DNA of 60,879 bases from Gracilibacillus halophilus YIM-C55.5. GTDB taxonomy: Bacteria; Bacillota; Bacilli; Bacillales; Amphibacillaceae. The notes under the pieces are model-generated. The model was given only the letters and a program-made list of their open reading frames with translations. It did not search any database and was not told the DNA's origin. Within the stretch, counting starts at the first letter, position 1. Each line of letters begins with the position of its first letter. Both the position numbers and the translations under genes were made by a program. The DNA lies in assembly GCF_000359605.1 (NCBI RefSeq), contig NZ_APML01000025.1, positions 1 through 60,879 on the forward strand, read 5' to 3'. Below are positions 49,509 to 58,707 of the stretch, piece after piece.

Positions 49509-49931
49509 TTGTTTGTTAAGGGACTGAATCATTTTTTATTTTCGGTATCTGATTTGGAAACTTCGATTACATTCTATCAAGATGTTTTTAACGCTACATT
49601 ATTAGTGAAAGGAAACACAACAGCTTATTTTGATTTGAATGGTATGTGGTTGGCACTTAACGAAGAGAAAGATATTCCTCGGCATGAAATCAGTCAGTCA
49701 TATACACATATAGCTTTTTCCATTGAGGAATCAGACTATGAGACGATATATCAGAAACTTGAGGAGTTGGGCGTGAACATTCTATCGGGACGCTCTAGAG
49801 ATGATAGGGATCGGAAATCCATCTATTTCACAGATCCTGATAGTCATAAATTTGAATTTCATACGGGAACGTTAAAGGATCGACTAGATTATTATAAACA
49901 GGAAAAGCCCCATATGAAATTTTATCGTTAA
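49509..49931 (+). CDS. fosB: Metallothiol transferase FosB
   Basis: A 140-residue glyoxalase-fold enzyme that adds bacillithiol (or cysteine) to fosfomycin and inactivates it. The match to Bacillus FosB is nearly residue for residue: [17 protein letters not shown] with metal His, [11 protein letters not shown] with the second His, [29 protein letters not shown] with the Glu ligand, and the C-terminal [15 protein letters not shown]. The start is TTG 49509 after AGAGGTGA, giving the family length (139-144); the ATG at 49491 lies before the ribosome binding site. It is an ordinary chromosomal gene in many Bacillaceae. Confidence 0.95.
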   Translation: MFVKGLNHFLFSVSDLETSITFYQDVFNATLLVKGNTTAYFDLNGMWLALNEEKDIPRHEISQSYTHIAFSIEESDYETIYQKLEELGVNILSGRSRDDRDRKSIYFTDPDSHKFEFHTGTLKDRLDYYKQEKPHMKFYR

Positions 49932-50126
49932 ACTAATGTTGTTTAAGGCCGTTATCGATGAAAAAAATTAATTGATGGAGATCTCTTAAACTGGCTAAAC
50001 AATATGTATGTTTCCATATTAAATAATAGAGACACGTTTCCTACTCGTAACACTATCTGCAGGAAATTTGTGTTAGAATGGTAGCAGTTAGTTTTGGTTC
50101 ATGAGCATTTGTAGGAGGCGAGTCGT

Positions 50127-50552
50127 TTGAAGATGAACAGGAACGACATAAAGATCAGTCAAGATAAGTCATTGCTAGATATGGAAGCGATCTATGAATT
50201 TCTACAACAGAGTTATTGGGCAAATAGGCGAACGAAAGAAAAAATGATCAAATCTATTGAATACTCTTTTTGTTATGGGGTTTATCATCATAATAAACAA
50301 ATTGGATTTGCTCGTATTGTGACTGATTATGCAACAATGTATTACCTTTGTGATGTCTTTATAGATGAACAATATAGAGGAAATGGTATCGGGAAAAGGC
50401 TTATAGAGGAGATTACGAGATCAGATGATTTCAAAGATTTATTTGGTTACTTATCGACGAGAGATGCCCATCTACTTTACGAACAATATGATTTTCATCT
50501 GGAGCAAGAGAAAGTAATGACACGCATACCAGACTTTTTACGGAAAAAATAG
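50127..50552 (+). CDS. GNAT-family N-acetyltransferase
   Basis: A 141-residue acetyltransferase. The acetyl-CoA loop is in DVFIDEQYRGNGIGKRLIEEI (the Q/R-x-x-G-x-G motif), and the C-terminal helix LLYEQYDFHLEQEKVMTRIPDFLRK is typical of a group of small GNATs. The start is TTG 50127, eight bases after AGGAGG. The substrate is unknown. Confidence 0.9.
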   Translation: MKMNRNDIKISQDKSLLDMEAIYEFLQQSYWANRRTKEKMIKSIEYSFCYGVYHHNKQIGFARIVTDYATMYYLCDVFIDEQYRGNGIGKRLIEEITRSDDFKDLFGYLSTRDAHLLYEQYDFHLEQEKVMTRIPDFLRKK

Positions 50553-50625
50553 ACGTAAAATTTTCTACTTAGAGACGAGGAATCATGTGATATAAATGTT
50601 TACACTTATGTATTGCACACATTGA

Positions 50626-50781
50626 TTGGTTAATGCTGCCGAAAATTGGGCGGTAAAACAAGATGCAAAAACGATTCTATTGAATACCGGTGATCGTAAA
50701 GAGCGACGGAATGCTCATAAATTTTATACTGATCTAGGCTTTGAACGTAAAAGTATAGGGTTAGTAAAGAAATACATATAG
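50626..50781 (+). pseudogene. C-terminal remnant of a second GNAT acetyltransferase
   Basis: A frame closed by an in-frame stop at 50623 upstream and by TAG at 50781 encodes about 51 residues with the GNAT tail signature (TGDRKERRNAHKFYTDLGFERKS...LVKKYI). The N-terminal half with the acetyl-CoA site is missing and there is no ribosome binding site. It lies directly before the HAD gene, whose AGGAG overlaps its end. It is best read as a decayed gene whose front was deleted. Confidence 0.75.
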
Positions 50782-50793
50782 GAGCTATTGACA

Positions 50794-51468
50794 ATGATTT
50801 TTTTTGATATTGATGGTACGCTCTTAAATCATGAGCAAGCAGAACATTTGGCTGCGAAACAATTCTATCATCAACATGTACAAGCATTAGAGTATAGCGA
50901 AGATCGGTTTCTAAAATTATGGCCACAACTTTCACATAAATACTTCACGCATTTTCTAAATCATCAACTCAGCTTTCAACAACAACGGAGAATGCGAATG
51001 AAAGATTTATTTTCATATGATATCAGTGATGAAAAAGCGGACTGTTTATTTAACAAATATCTATCTTTATACAAAAGGAACTGGAAAATGTTCGATGATG
51101 TGATGAATTGTCTTGAACAATTGAAACAGCATGGCCATCGATTAGGAATTATTAGTAATGGTGCTTACGAACAACAAGTCGACAAGTTACAAACAATAGG
51201 AATCGAGACATTCTTTGAACTGATTATCACATCCGATCAAGTGGGCGTTTCTAAGCCAAATGCACGTATCTTTGAACATGCATGTCGCAAAGCACAAGTG
51301 AAAGCTTCGTATTGTTATTATATTGGAGACCAACTTGAGTCTGATGCCATCGCAAGTCAGTCAGCTGGATTCAAAGGAATATGGATCAATCGAAAACCTA
51401 ACGAACATCAAACCAACTTACCTGTCATTGGCCATCTTCAAAAATTGATGCCAATCATCTTAGGTTGA
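50794..51468 (+). CDS. HAD-superfamily hydrolase (YjjG/YfnB-like)
   Basis: A 224-residue phosphatase: motif I FFDIDGTLL at residues 3-11, a helical cap, motif II LGIISNGA, motif III KPNARIFEHA and motif IV YYIGDQLESDAIASQSAG. The family removes phosphate from small molecules such as nucleotides. ATG 50794 is nine bases after AGGAG; the TTG at 50788 is too close. Confidence 0.9.
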   Translation: MIFFDIDGTLLNHEQAEHLAAKQFYHQHVQALEYSEDRFLKLWPQLSHKYFTHFLNHQLSFQQQRRMRMKDLFSYDISDEKADCLFNKYLSLYKRNWKMFDDVMNCLEQLKQHGHRLGIISNGAYEQQVDKLQTIGIETFFELIITSDQVGVSKPNARIFEHACRKAQVKASYCYYIGDQLESDAIASQSAGFKGIWINRKPNEHQTNLPVIGHLQKLMPIILG

Positions 51469-51554
51469 ACCATTCGTGTTTATAAAAAGATGAAACGTCA
51501 ATAGGATGCTAGACGTACAATAGATAAACATGTACCATGGAAGGGGACAGAAAA

Positions 51555-51761
51555 ATGACAGAAGAAAAATATTGTGAAAAATGTAATCAAAAAATGATTG
51601 CTTCCCAAGTTGATGAAGGGGGACTGAAGGGATTGTTAATTAAAAATCCTAAAGGTGCTCAATTATTCCAGAATAAAAAACACACGCGATTAAATCCATA
51701 TGTTTGCCCCAATTGTGGTCTTACTGAGTGGTATGCCAATGAACCTGATAGATTATTATAG
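51555..51761 (+). CDS. Small zinc-ribbon protein
   Basis: A 68-residue protein with two CxxC pairs (YCEKCNQKM near residue 6 and YVCPNCGLTEWYA near 50), which probably bind one zinc ion. The C-terminal CGxTEWYANEP is typical of short Bacilli zinc ribbons without known function. ATG 51555 follows AAGGGGA. Confidence 0.75.
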   Translation: MTEEKYCEKCNQKMIASQVDEGGLKGLLIKNPKGAQLFQNKKHTRLNPYVCPNCGLTEWYANEPDRLL

Positions 51762-51801
51762 ATAAGTCATTCAATTAAAATTTGGGAAAGGACGAACGAG
51801 A

Positions 51802-52257
51802 ATGAATCAACAAAAAGAAACCGTTATTGAGAACTGTCATCATACATTAGAATGGATTGAAAATTTACATAATATATCTGAAGAAAAGTGGAGGAAACCG
51901 ATCGCTAAAGGAAAATGGACCGTAGCAGAAGTGGTCGGACATTTCATTTATTGGGATCAATATTTTATAAACCGAATCCCAGAAATTATTGATGAATCAA
52001 CACTGACGCAAGTAGATATTGAGTCAGTAAATCAAGAAGCATCGCGCGAAAGTAAAACGAAAAGTAAGGAAGAAATTTTTGAACGATTTCATCAAGTACG
52101 TGAAGAACTCATTCAACTCCTTCAATCGCTTGATGATGATCTGTGGGATCAAGAATTTCATACGAATAATGGACAATATACGTTATACGGTGATTTAAAA
52201 AGGTTAATCAATCATGATCAACATCATATCAAACAACTTGAACATGTCATCTACTAA
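51802..52257 (+). CDS. DinB-fold protein (second of two)
   Basis: A 151-residue DinB_2/YfiT-like protein. Probable metal-binding histidines are in VVGHFIYWDQYFINRI and NHDQHHIKQLEH. GKWTVAEVVGH is the usual first-helix motif of this family. It shares the fold but little sequence with the DinB protein at 48913. It converges on, and overlaps by 4 bases, the repetitive protein gene. Confidence 0.85.
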   Translation: MNQQKETVIENCHHTLEWIENLHNISEEKWRKPIAKGKWTVAEVVGHFIYWDQYFINRIPEIIDESTLTQVDIESVNQEASRESKTKSKEEIFERFHQVREELIQLLQSLDDDLWDQEFHTNNGQYTLYGDLKRLINHDQHHIKQLEHVIY

Positions 52258-52793
52258 TGATTCGTTTCGCCGGGCATTGTTGTACCAATTGCAGTCATCA
52301 GTGCCCCAAGCGCTTGAATCCAATTTCCCAATGTATTAATAATTGCTTCTATTTGTTTCAGTTGAGGAGATACGGCTTGAAAACTGTTTCCAATCATTTG
52401 CAAAAGGTTGCCAAAGCCAATGTATACTGTACGAATAGACAATTTTTTCTGATAGTTTTTTGCAAATGCCATACCTCCACCTAATGCTTGTAACAAGTTT
52501 CCTTTTGTATTCAGTGATTGCTTCGTTGAGTCATTAAAATCAAGCAAAAGAGAGCCTACAATCGTGGTATTGCCTATCGATTGTACTTCATTTGCTAGAT
52601 CCTCAAGTGTGAAACTATAGATTGGTTGTACAGATAATGCATTACCAGTACCCTGCATTGTATTACCAATCACTTTAAAGTCTTGCTGTAACGTACGAGT
52701 GAATGGAATCGAAGGGGTATTGGCTATCGCAGACACGAAAGTTCCTGTTGCTACGACCCATGAACCAAATATCTCCTGCCAATTCTGTTTCAT
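52254..52793 (-). CDS. Repetitive protein with GN-x-LQA-x-G units (DUF6944-like)
   Basis: A 179-residue protein built from imperfect repeats such as GNTMQGTGNAL, GNLLQALGGG, GNLLQMIGNSFQA, GNWIQALGALM, interspersed with hydrophobic stretches. It resembles what is annotated as DUF6944 family repetitive protein, but this identification is from memory and tentative. No signal peptide or catalytic motif is visible. Function is unknown. Confidence 0.65.
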   Translation of the reverse strand: MKQNWQEIFGSWVVATGTFVSAIANTPSIPFTRTLQQDFKVIGNTMQGTGNALSVQPIYSFTLEDLANEVQSIGNTTIVGSLLLDFNDSTKQSLNTKGNLLQALGGGMAFAKNYQKKLSIRTVYIGFGNLLQMIGNSFQAVSPQLKQIEAIINTLGNWIQALGALMTAIGTTMPGETNH

Positions 52794-52977
52794 TATTTAA
52801 CCCCCAAATAACACGTGTTACGATATATCCTATGTATAAATGTCAATCCCGCTGTCAACAAAAGCGGATATTTCGTCAATTCACAAAATTGCGTTATAAT
52901 ATAGTAGGTAACGATTTTCTATTTTACAGCTTTATGTTAGTATAAAGCTAATAATTGTAGTAGGAAGGGTTCGTATT

Positions 52978-54237
52978 ATGAGTACTAAAGTTAATCCAAT
53001 CCAAGTGAGAGATATTATTATTTCCAATCAAGTATTAAAAGATGTAGTGGTGAAGACACCATTACAGCGTGATACAATTTTATCTGAGAAATATCAATGT
53101 AATGTGTACCTAAAACGTGAGGATCTACAAGTGGTGCGTTCATTTAAAATTCGTGGCGCATATAACTTTATGAAAGGTTTATCAGAAGAAGAATTAAAAA
53201 ACGGTGTCGTTTGTGCGAGTGCTGGTAACCATGCACAAGGTGTTGCTTATTCTTGTAAAGCATTAGGCGTCAAAGGTGCGATTTTTATGCCGAGTACAAC
53301 ACCGAGGCAAAAAGTCGATCGGGTAGAATTCTTTGGTGGCCCTTTTGTCGATATAAAACTAGTGGGTGACACATTTGATGACTCTTATGAACAGGCTATG
53401 GCCTATTGCGATGAGCATGAGGCCGCTTTTATTCATCCATTTAATGACACACGGACGATTACTGGTCAAGGAACGATTGGTTTAGAGATTTTAGATAGTA
53501 TCGATGAACCGATTTCGCATGTATTTATGTCTGTCGGTGGTGGCGGTCTAATTTCTGGTGTTGGTTCATATATTAGTAGTATTAGTCCAGACACGAAAAT
53601 AGTTGGTGTGGAACCAGAAGGAGCTGCTTCTATGAAAGCGGCCTTGGCGAAAGATGAAGTGACTAAGTTAGATCAAATTGATAAATTCGTGGATGGCGCA
53701 AGTGTGAAACAAGTAGGAAATGTTTCTTTTGAAATCGCGAAAAATTTCATTGATGATGTAGCAACAGTACCAGAGGGAAAGCTTTGTACAACACTGCTCA
53801 ATCTTTACAATGAAAATGCGATCGTTGCTGAGCCTGCTGGCGCGCTACCGATTTCAGCTCTTGATGATTATCGAGATGAAATTAAGGGTAAGAATGTAGT
53901 TTGTGTCGTTAGCGGTGGAAATAATGATATTGACCGCATGCAGGAATTTAAGGAACGTTCTCTCATTTATGAAGGGTACAAACATTATTTTATCGTTAAC
54001 TTCCCACAACGTGCAGGTGCACTTCGTGAATTTATGCATAAAGTACTAGGGGAAAATGACGATATTACGCGTTTTGAATATACGAAGAAAAATAATCGAG
54101 ATAGAGGACCGGTACTTGTAGGCATCGAATTACAAGATTCTAACGATTATTATCAGCTGATTGAACGAATGGAAGCGAATGGATTTACGTATATTGAAAT
54201 CAATAAAGACGAGGATCTTTTTCACTTATTGATTTGA
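52978..54237 (+). CDS. ilvA: Threonine ammonia-lyase (biosynthetic)
   Basis: A 419-residue PLP enzyme that deaminates threonine to 2-oxobutyrate, committing to isoleucine synthesis. The PLP lysine is in SFKIRGAYNFM, the glycine loop in SVGGGGLISG, and CASAGNHAQGVAYSCK is conserved. A single C-terminal ACT-like domain (about 325-419) suggests isoleucine feedback as in Bacillus IlvA. A TATAAT lies at 52895-52900, with a weak -35. Confidence 0.95.
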   Translation: MSTKVNPIQVRDIIISNQVLKDVVVKTPLQRDTILSEKYQCNVYLKREDLQVVRSFKIRGAYNFMKGLSEEELKNGVVCASAGNHAQGVAYSCKALGVKGAIFMPSTTPRQKVDRVEFFGGPFVDIKLVGDTFDDSYEQAMAYCDEHEAAFIHPFNDTRTITGQGTIGLEILDSIDEPISHVFMSVGGGGLISGVGSYISSISPDTKIVGVEPEGAASMKAALAKDEVTKLDQIDKFVDGASVKQVGNVSFEIAKNFIDDVATVPEGKLCTTLLNLYNENAIVAEPAGALPISALDDYRDEIKGKNVVCVVSGGNNDIDRMQEFKERSLIYEGYKHYFIVNFPQRAGALREFMHKVLGENDDITRFEYTKKNNRDRGPVLVGIELQDSNDYYQLIERMEANGFTYIEINKDEDLFHLLI

Positions 54238-54247
54238 GTTTTGTTTT

Positions 54248-54276
54248 GGAAGCAGGGAATGGCCTTGCTTCCTTTC
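54248..54276 (+). terminator. Probable terminator after ilvA
   Basis: GGAAGCA-GG pairs with CC-T-TGCTTCC with one bulged T, followed by TTTCC. The U tract is short. Confidence 0.5.
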
Positions 54277-54295
54277 CATTAGGGAGGGGACGGAT

Positions 54296-55297
54296 ATGGA
54301 TTCAAAATTATTAGAAGAATTAATGAAAGAAACAGATGAAGAACGCGCCATTCAAGAAAAAAATCAAACCGTGAATAAAGCGATTTACACGGATGTAACT
54401 TCAAATTTTGTCATACAAAGTAAAAAATTTTTACAAGATGAATTGATTATGATCCGTAAACATCCACGTTATATTGACTTTCCGAACCATTCCCACGATT
54501 ATATTGAAATGAATTACGTATTTCAAGGTTCCCTGCGACAAAAAATCGGTGATAAAGAGATGACATTAAACCAAGGAGACATCCTCCTGTTGAATCAGCA
54601 TATTGAGCATGAATTATACGCATGTGGCAAAAATGATATTGTCATTAACTTTATTATTGATCCTGGCTTTTTTGATTATATTTTGGCAAATTTATCTGAA
54701 GGATTTAGTCAAAATCAAATGATGCAATTTTTAATGAATAGTATGTTTGCTTACTCGCAAAAGGGTGAATTTTTATACTTTCCTGTTGCCTCTTCTTTAC
54801 GTGTACAAGAATTGATGGAACAAATTCTAAATGAAATGACGTTTGGTCAATTTTTATCAAAATCCAAGCGTAAGTTTCTCATGGGATTATTAATTATCGA
54901 ACTCATTCAAACGCAACAGCAAAATCAACAATCCACCGAACATGAAGAAGAACAGAAGTTTTTACAAGAAGTGTTTCGCTATATAGAAGAAAACTATCCT
55001 TATGCGAATTTACAAGATCTAGCCGATATCTTTTATCAATCGGTATATTGGACAAGTAAGCAAATTAAACGACTCACGAATCAAAATTTTAAAGATTTAT
55101 TGCAGGAGAAGCGCCTATTAGTAGCTAAAAATCTGATTCTGCATTCAGATATGTCGATGCAAGCAATTGCTGAAGCAGTTGGTTATGAAAACATTAGCTA
55201 TTTTTATCGTTTGTTTAAAAAGAAATATGGATGGACCCCGCGATCCTATAAAAAACATATGGCAGAAGAGGCCGAAGTAACGAGTACTAAAAGTTAA
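54296..55297 (+). CDS. AraC-family regulator next to the rhamnose operon
   Basis: A 333-residue protein with an N-terminal cupin sensor domain (about 55-130, including FPNHSHDYIEMNYVFQGSL and GDILLLNQHIEHEL) and two helix-turn-helix motifs at the C-terminus (LQDLADIFYQSVYWTSKQIKRLTN and MSMQAIAEAVGYENISYFYRLFKKKYGWTPRSYKK). Position upstream of rhaB suggests rhamnose-responsive activation, although a PH-like gene on the other strand lies between. Bacillus subtilis instead uses a DeoR-type RhaR. Starts behind GGGAGGGG. Confidence 0.88.
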   Translation: MDSKLLEELMKETDEERAIQEKNQTVNKAIYTDVTSNFVIQSKKFLQDELIMIRKHPRYIDFPNHSHDYIEMNYVFQGSLRQKIGDKEMTLNQGDILLLNQHIEHELYACGKNDIVINFIIDPGFFDYILANLSEGFSQNQMMQFLMNSMFAYSQKGEFLYFPVASSLRVQELMEQILNEMTFGQFLSKSKRKFLMGLLIIELIQTQQQNQQSTEHEEEQKFLQEVFRYIEENYPYANLQDLADIFYQSVYWTSKQIKRLTNQNFKDLLQEKRLLVAKNLILHSDMSMQAIAEAVGYENISYFYRLFKKKYGWTPRSYKKHMAEEAEVTSTKS

Positions 55298-55746
55298 AGT
55301 GAATCTTCATCCTGATTTTTAGTAATTGAGCAACGTTTTTCTAACTCATTGATAAATGACCTTTTATCCTTGGGTGAAATTTTTAGACTACCCAGTATCG
55401 CATTTGTATAAAAAATTTCAATCCCATCCCTTGATGAGAGTATTCGATAACCTGTAAAAATATCTTTTGTAAATGACACTTTTGTGATATTGACATAGGG
55501 GATTCGACTGCTAAATGGACCACCTTTTACAAGTAGATAATCTTGATAAAAAACGTATTTTACAGCGAAGGCACACCATAGAATGAAACTGGATATAAGT
55601 AGGAATATAGAGAGTAGTATCATTATTACAAAAAATTTAGCTCCATCTTCTAAAAGTAAGGGAAGAAAAGTCACTATTCCAATTATGATAATCGTGATTG
55701 ATATAAAACGTACAAAAAATGTATCGATCTTGGCGCGAAAAACCAT
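55294..55746 (-). CDS. Two-helix membrane protein with PH-like domain
   Basis: A 150-residue protein: two transmembrane helices (about residues 10-32 and 38-60) followed by a bacterial PH-like beta domain (YFFYQDYLLVKGGPFSSRIPYVNITKVSFTKD-type pattern, IEIFYTNAILGSLKISPKDKRSFINEL). Function is unknown. The start ATG 55746 is ten bases after AGGAGGTG. It overlaps the AraC gene by 4 bases, convergent. Confidence 0.75.
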   Translation of the reverse strand: MVFRAKIDTFFVRFISITIIIIGIVTFLPLLLEDGAKFFVIMILLSIFLLISSFILWCAFAVKYVFYQDYLLVKGGPFSSRIPYVNITKVSFTKDIFTGYRILSSRDGIEIFYTNAILGSLKISPKDKRSFINELEKRCSITKNQDEDSL

Positions 55747-55928
55747 GTAAGAATTACACCTCCTATATGAGTGATACGAACAAGGTTTTTTTTGGTTTCA
55801 TTTTTATTCACGTCAAAAGCTCCATGTTATTACCTCCTATACTCATCTTTTTATCAATCTATGCAAAAAAAGACAATATTTAATAAAATTTCGATATATT
55901 TTTCTCACTCCTTATCACATACACTTAA

Positions 55929-55943
55929 TATAAACCGTTTACA
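55929..55943. promoter_or_regulatory. Candidate cre (CcpA) site upstream of rhaB
   Basis: TATAAACCGTTTACA, whose complement TGTAAACGGTTTATA fits the cre consensus TGWAANCGNTNWCA at 12 of 14 positions. It ends 16 bases before rhaB, where CcpA would repress the operon in glucose. Confidence 0.55.
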
Positions 55944-55959
55944 AAAAAGGGGTGAAGCA

Positions 55960-57354
55960 ATGCAAAAATGTAAACTCGCTGTCGATATTGGTGCTTCTAG
56001 CGGTTGTGTGATCGCTGGGTATATGAACGATGAGCGCCTACAACTCGATGAAGTTCATCGGTTTCATAACCGAATGATCGAACAAAATGGTCATTTATGC
56101 TGGGATGTCGATACATTATTTTTCGAAATAAAAAAAGGGATTAAAAAGTCCTTGCAGCAAGGGTATCAACCAACAACTATCGGCATTGATACATGGGCGG
56201 TAGATTTTGTATTACTTGATCAGCATAAAGAGCGTTTAACGGATGCTGTCGCTTATAGAGATCACCGTACCGATGGGAAGATGGAAGAAGTGTTTCAAAC
56301 CATTTCAAAACATGATATTTATAAAGAAACAGGTATTCAGTTTCAGCCATTTAATACAATTTATCAACTGTACGCATTGAAACAAGAAAGTCCAGAAGTA
56401 CTTGATGCTGCTCAATATTTTCTAATGATACCAGATTATTTGCATTACTTATTTACAGGAAGGTTGTCGAATGAGTACACCAATGCAACAACCACACAAT
56501 TGTTGAAGGCGGATACAAAAAATTGGAGCGAGGAATTATTACAAGCCATTGATATTGATCCAAAGCTGTTTCAAAAGCCAATGCAACCAGGACAAGTGCT
56601 TGGGGAATTAACAGATGAATTGCAGGAAGAACTAGATTGTCAGTTGCAAGTTGTTTTGCCAGGAACGCATGATACTGCCTCAGCAGTCATGGCCGTGCCA
56701 CGCCAAGATACGATCTATATTAGTTCAGGCACATGGTCGCTCATGGGGGTTGAGTTAGATCAGCCGATGAGTACACCTAAAGCGTATGATTACAATTTTA
56801 CCAATGAAGGTGGGGTGAATGGGTCGATTCGTTTTCTCAAAAACATTATGGGACTTTGGATGATCCAAGGAGTCAAACGCGAATGGAATCATGTTTATTC
56901 GTACACGGATTTTGTTAATTTGGCATATCAAGAAGAAAACTTTCATGCCATTGTTGATGTGAATGATAAACGTTTCTTACGACCACATCGTATGACTGAA
57001 GCCATACAAACGTATTGTCAAGAAACGAATCAATCGGTTCCTACCACAGCTGGTGAATTGGCCAAGTGCATTTTTGATAGTTTAGTGGAGAGTTATCACA
57101 AAGTAGCGGAACAAATTGAAGAATTGACCGGAAAGACCTATGATTCGATTCATATTATTGGAGGTGGGAGTAAGAATCATTATATGAATGAAAAATTGGC
57201 GATGAAAACAAATAAATCGATCTTCACTGGGCCAACGGAAGCAACAGCGCTTGGCAATTTACTCGCTCAATTTTCAGCAACAGGTGAGCTCTCATCGGTT
57301 CAAGCATCGAAACAACTGATTCAACAGTCGTTTCCAATTGATACATTTTCTTAA
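55960..57354 (+). CDS. rhaB: Rhamnulokinase
   Basis: A 464-residue FGGY-type sugar kinase that phosphorylates L-rhamnulose. It shows the phosphate-1 motif [44 protein letters not shown] and [18 protein letters not shown] 55960 follows AAAAGGGGTGAAG; the long open frame back to 55771 crosses the regulatory region and is not coding. It overlaps the open frame ahead of rhaA but not rhaA itself (14-base gap). Confidence 0.96.
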   Translation: MQKCKLAVDIGASSGCVIAGYMNDERLQLDEVHRFHNRMIEQNGHLCWDVDTLFFEIKKGIKKSLQQGYQPTTIGIDTWAVDFVLLDQHKERLTDAVAYRDHRTDGKMEEVFQTISKHDIYKETGIQFQPFNTIYQLYALKQESPEVLDAAQYFLMIPDYLHYLFTGRLSNEYTNATTTQLLKADTKNWSEELLQAIDIDPKLFQKPMQPGQVLGELTDELQEELDCQLQVVLPGTHDTASAVMAVPRQDTIYISSGTWSLMGVELDQPMSTPKAYDYNFTNEGGVNGSIRFLKNIMGLWMIQGVKREWNHVYSYTDFVNLAYQEENFHAIVDVNDKRFLRPHRMTEAIQTYCQETNQSVPTTAGELAKCIFDSLVESYHKVAEQIEELTGKTYDSIHIIGGGSKNHYMNEKLAMKTNKSIFTGPTEATALGNLLAQFSATGELSSVQASKQLIQQSFPIDTFS

Positions 57355-57367
57355 AGGGAGTGGTGAC

Positions 57368-58624
57368 ATGAACCATGAATATTTTGAACAAGCGAAAAAA
57401 CAGTATGAAAAATGGGGGATTTCAATCGAGGAGGCATTTGAGAAACTAAAGAATGTCCCGATTTCAATTCATTGTTGGCAAGGGGATGATATTGCCGGCT
57501 TTGAAACCGAACAACAAGAATTATCCGGCGGCATTGATGTAACCGGTAATTATCCAGGTAAAGCAACCTCACCAGAGGAATTACGGAATGATTTAGAAAA
57601 GGCATTGTCACTTATACCAGGAAATCACCGAATTAACTTGCATGCGATTTATGCAGAAACCGATGGACAATGGGTTGATCGCGATAAACTGGAACCGAAA
57701 CATTTTGAATATTGGGTGAAATGGGCCAAAAAACATGGACTCGGATTAGATTTTAATCCTACTTTATTTTCACATCCGAAAGCCGATGATGGTTTGACGC
57801 TTACTCATCCGGATCAAGATATTCGTGATTTCTGGGTGAGACATTGTATTCAATCGCGTAAAATAGGTGAGTATTTTGGCAGAGAACTTGGGACACCAGC
57901 TTTAACAAATATTTGGATCCCTGACGGTTATAAAGATATTCCAAGCGATCGTTTAACACCTCGAAAGCGTCTGAAAGAGTCACTTGATAAAATTTTTGAC
58001 GAAAATATTGCTGAAACGTACAACCGTGATTCCGTAGAAAGTAAGTTGTTTGGTATTGGTTCGGAAGCTTATGTGGTTGGATCACACGAATTTTATATGC
58101 AATATGCTCAACAAAACCAGAAATTATGTCTGCTCGATACAGGGCATTATCATCCAACCGAAGTGGTGTCGAATAAATTATCATCAATGTTAGTGTTTAA
58201 TGACTTACTTGCGCTGCATGTATCTCGTCCAGTGAGATGGGATAGTGATCATGTGATTATATTCGATGATGAATTACGAGAAATTGGTATGGAAATTGTT
58301 CGTAATGACGCTTTAGATCGCGTGTTAATTGGACTTGACTTTTTTGACGCAAGCATTAATCGTGTGGCGGCTTGGGCAATTGGCACACGCAACATGGTAA
58401 AATCATTACTTTATGCATTGTTATTACCTCATAATTATTTAAAACAGCTTCAAGAGGAAGGAAATTTCACAGAACGTTTAGCTTTAATGGAAGAATTTAA
58501 GACGTATCCGTTCGGTATCATATGGGATTACTACTGTGAATGGATGGGGGTTCCGGTAGGTGAAAGTTGGTTAACAGACGTGAAAGATTATGAAAAAAAT
58601 GTTCAATTAAAACGTGAAAGTTAA
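57368..58624 (+). CDS. rhaA: L-rhamnose isomerase
   Basis: A 418-residue TIM-barrel isomerase that converts L-rhamnose to L-rhamnulose. [38 protein letters not shown] and [11 protein letters not shown] contain the metal-binding His/Asp/Glu residues. ATG 57368 follows AGGGAGTGGTGAC, 13 bases after rhaB. Confidence 0.96.
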   Translation: MNHEYFEQAKKQYEKWGISIEEAFEKLKNVPISIHCWQGDDIAGFETEQQELSGGIDVTGNYPGKATSPEELRNDLEKALSLIPGNHRINLHAIYAETDGQWVDRDKLEPKHFEYWVKWAKKHGLGLDFNPTLFSHPKADDGLTLTHPDQDIRDFWVRHCIQSRKIGEYFGRELGTPALTNIWIPDGYKDIPSDRLTPRKRLKESLDKIFDENIAETYNRDSVESKLFGIGSEAYVVGSHEFYMQYAQQNQKLCLLDTGHYHPTEVVSNKLSSMLVFNDLLALHVSRPVRWDSDHVIIFDDELREIGMEIVRNDALDRVLIGLDFFDASINRVAAWAIGTRNMVKSLLYALLLPHNYLKQLQEEGNFTERLALMEEFKTYPFGIIWDYYCEWMGVPVGESWLTDVKDYEKNVQLKRES

Positions 58625-58707
58625 TGCCCTAGTAAAAATCAGCGAAACAAACACGAAATTAAAAATAGTTAGTAAATCCAGCTTAATATGAAAAGGGAGG
58701 AATCATG

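Noticed and set aside
49432..51761. Resistance island acquired by transfer around fosB
   Set aside because: No integrase, transposase or terminal repeats, base composition looks like the surroundings, and fosB is an ordinary chromosomal gene in many Bacillaceae.
52880..52900. CodY site before ilvA (AATTCACAAAATT)
   Set aside because: It is only 13 bases long and fits the CodY consensus with too many mismatches at any alignment.
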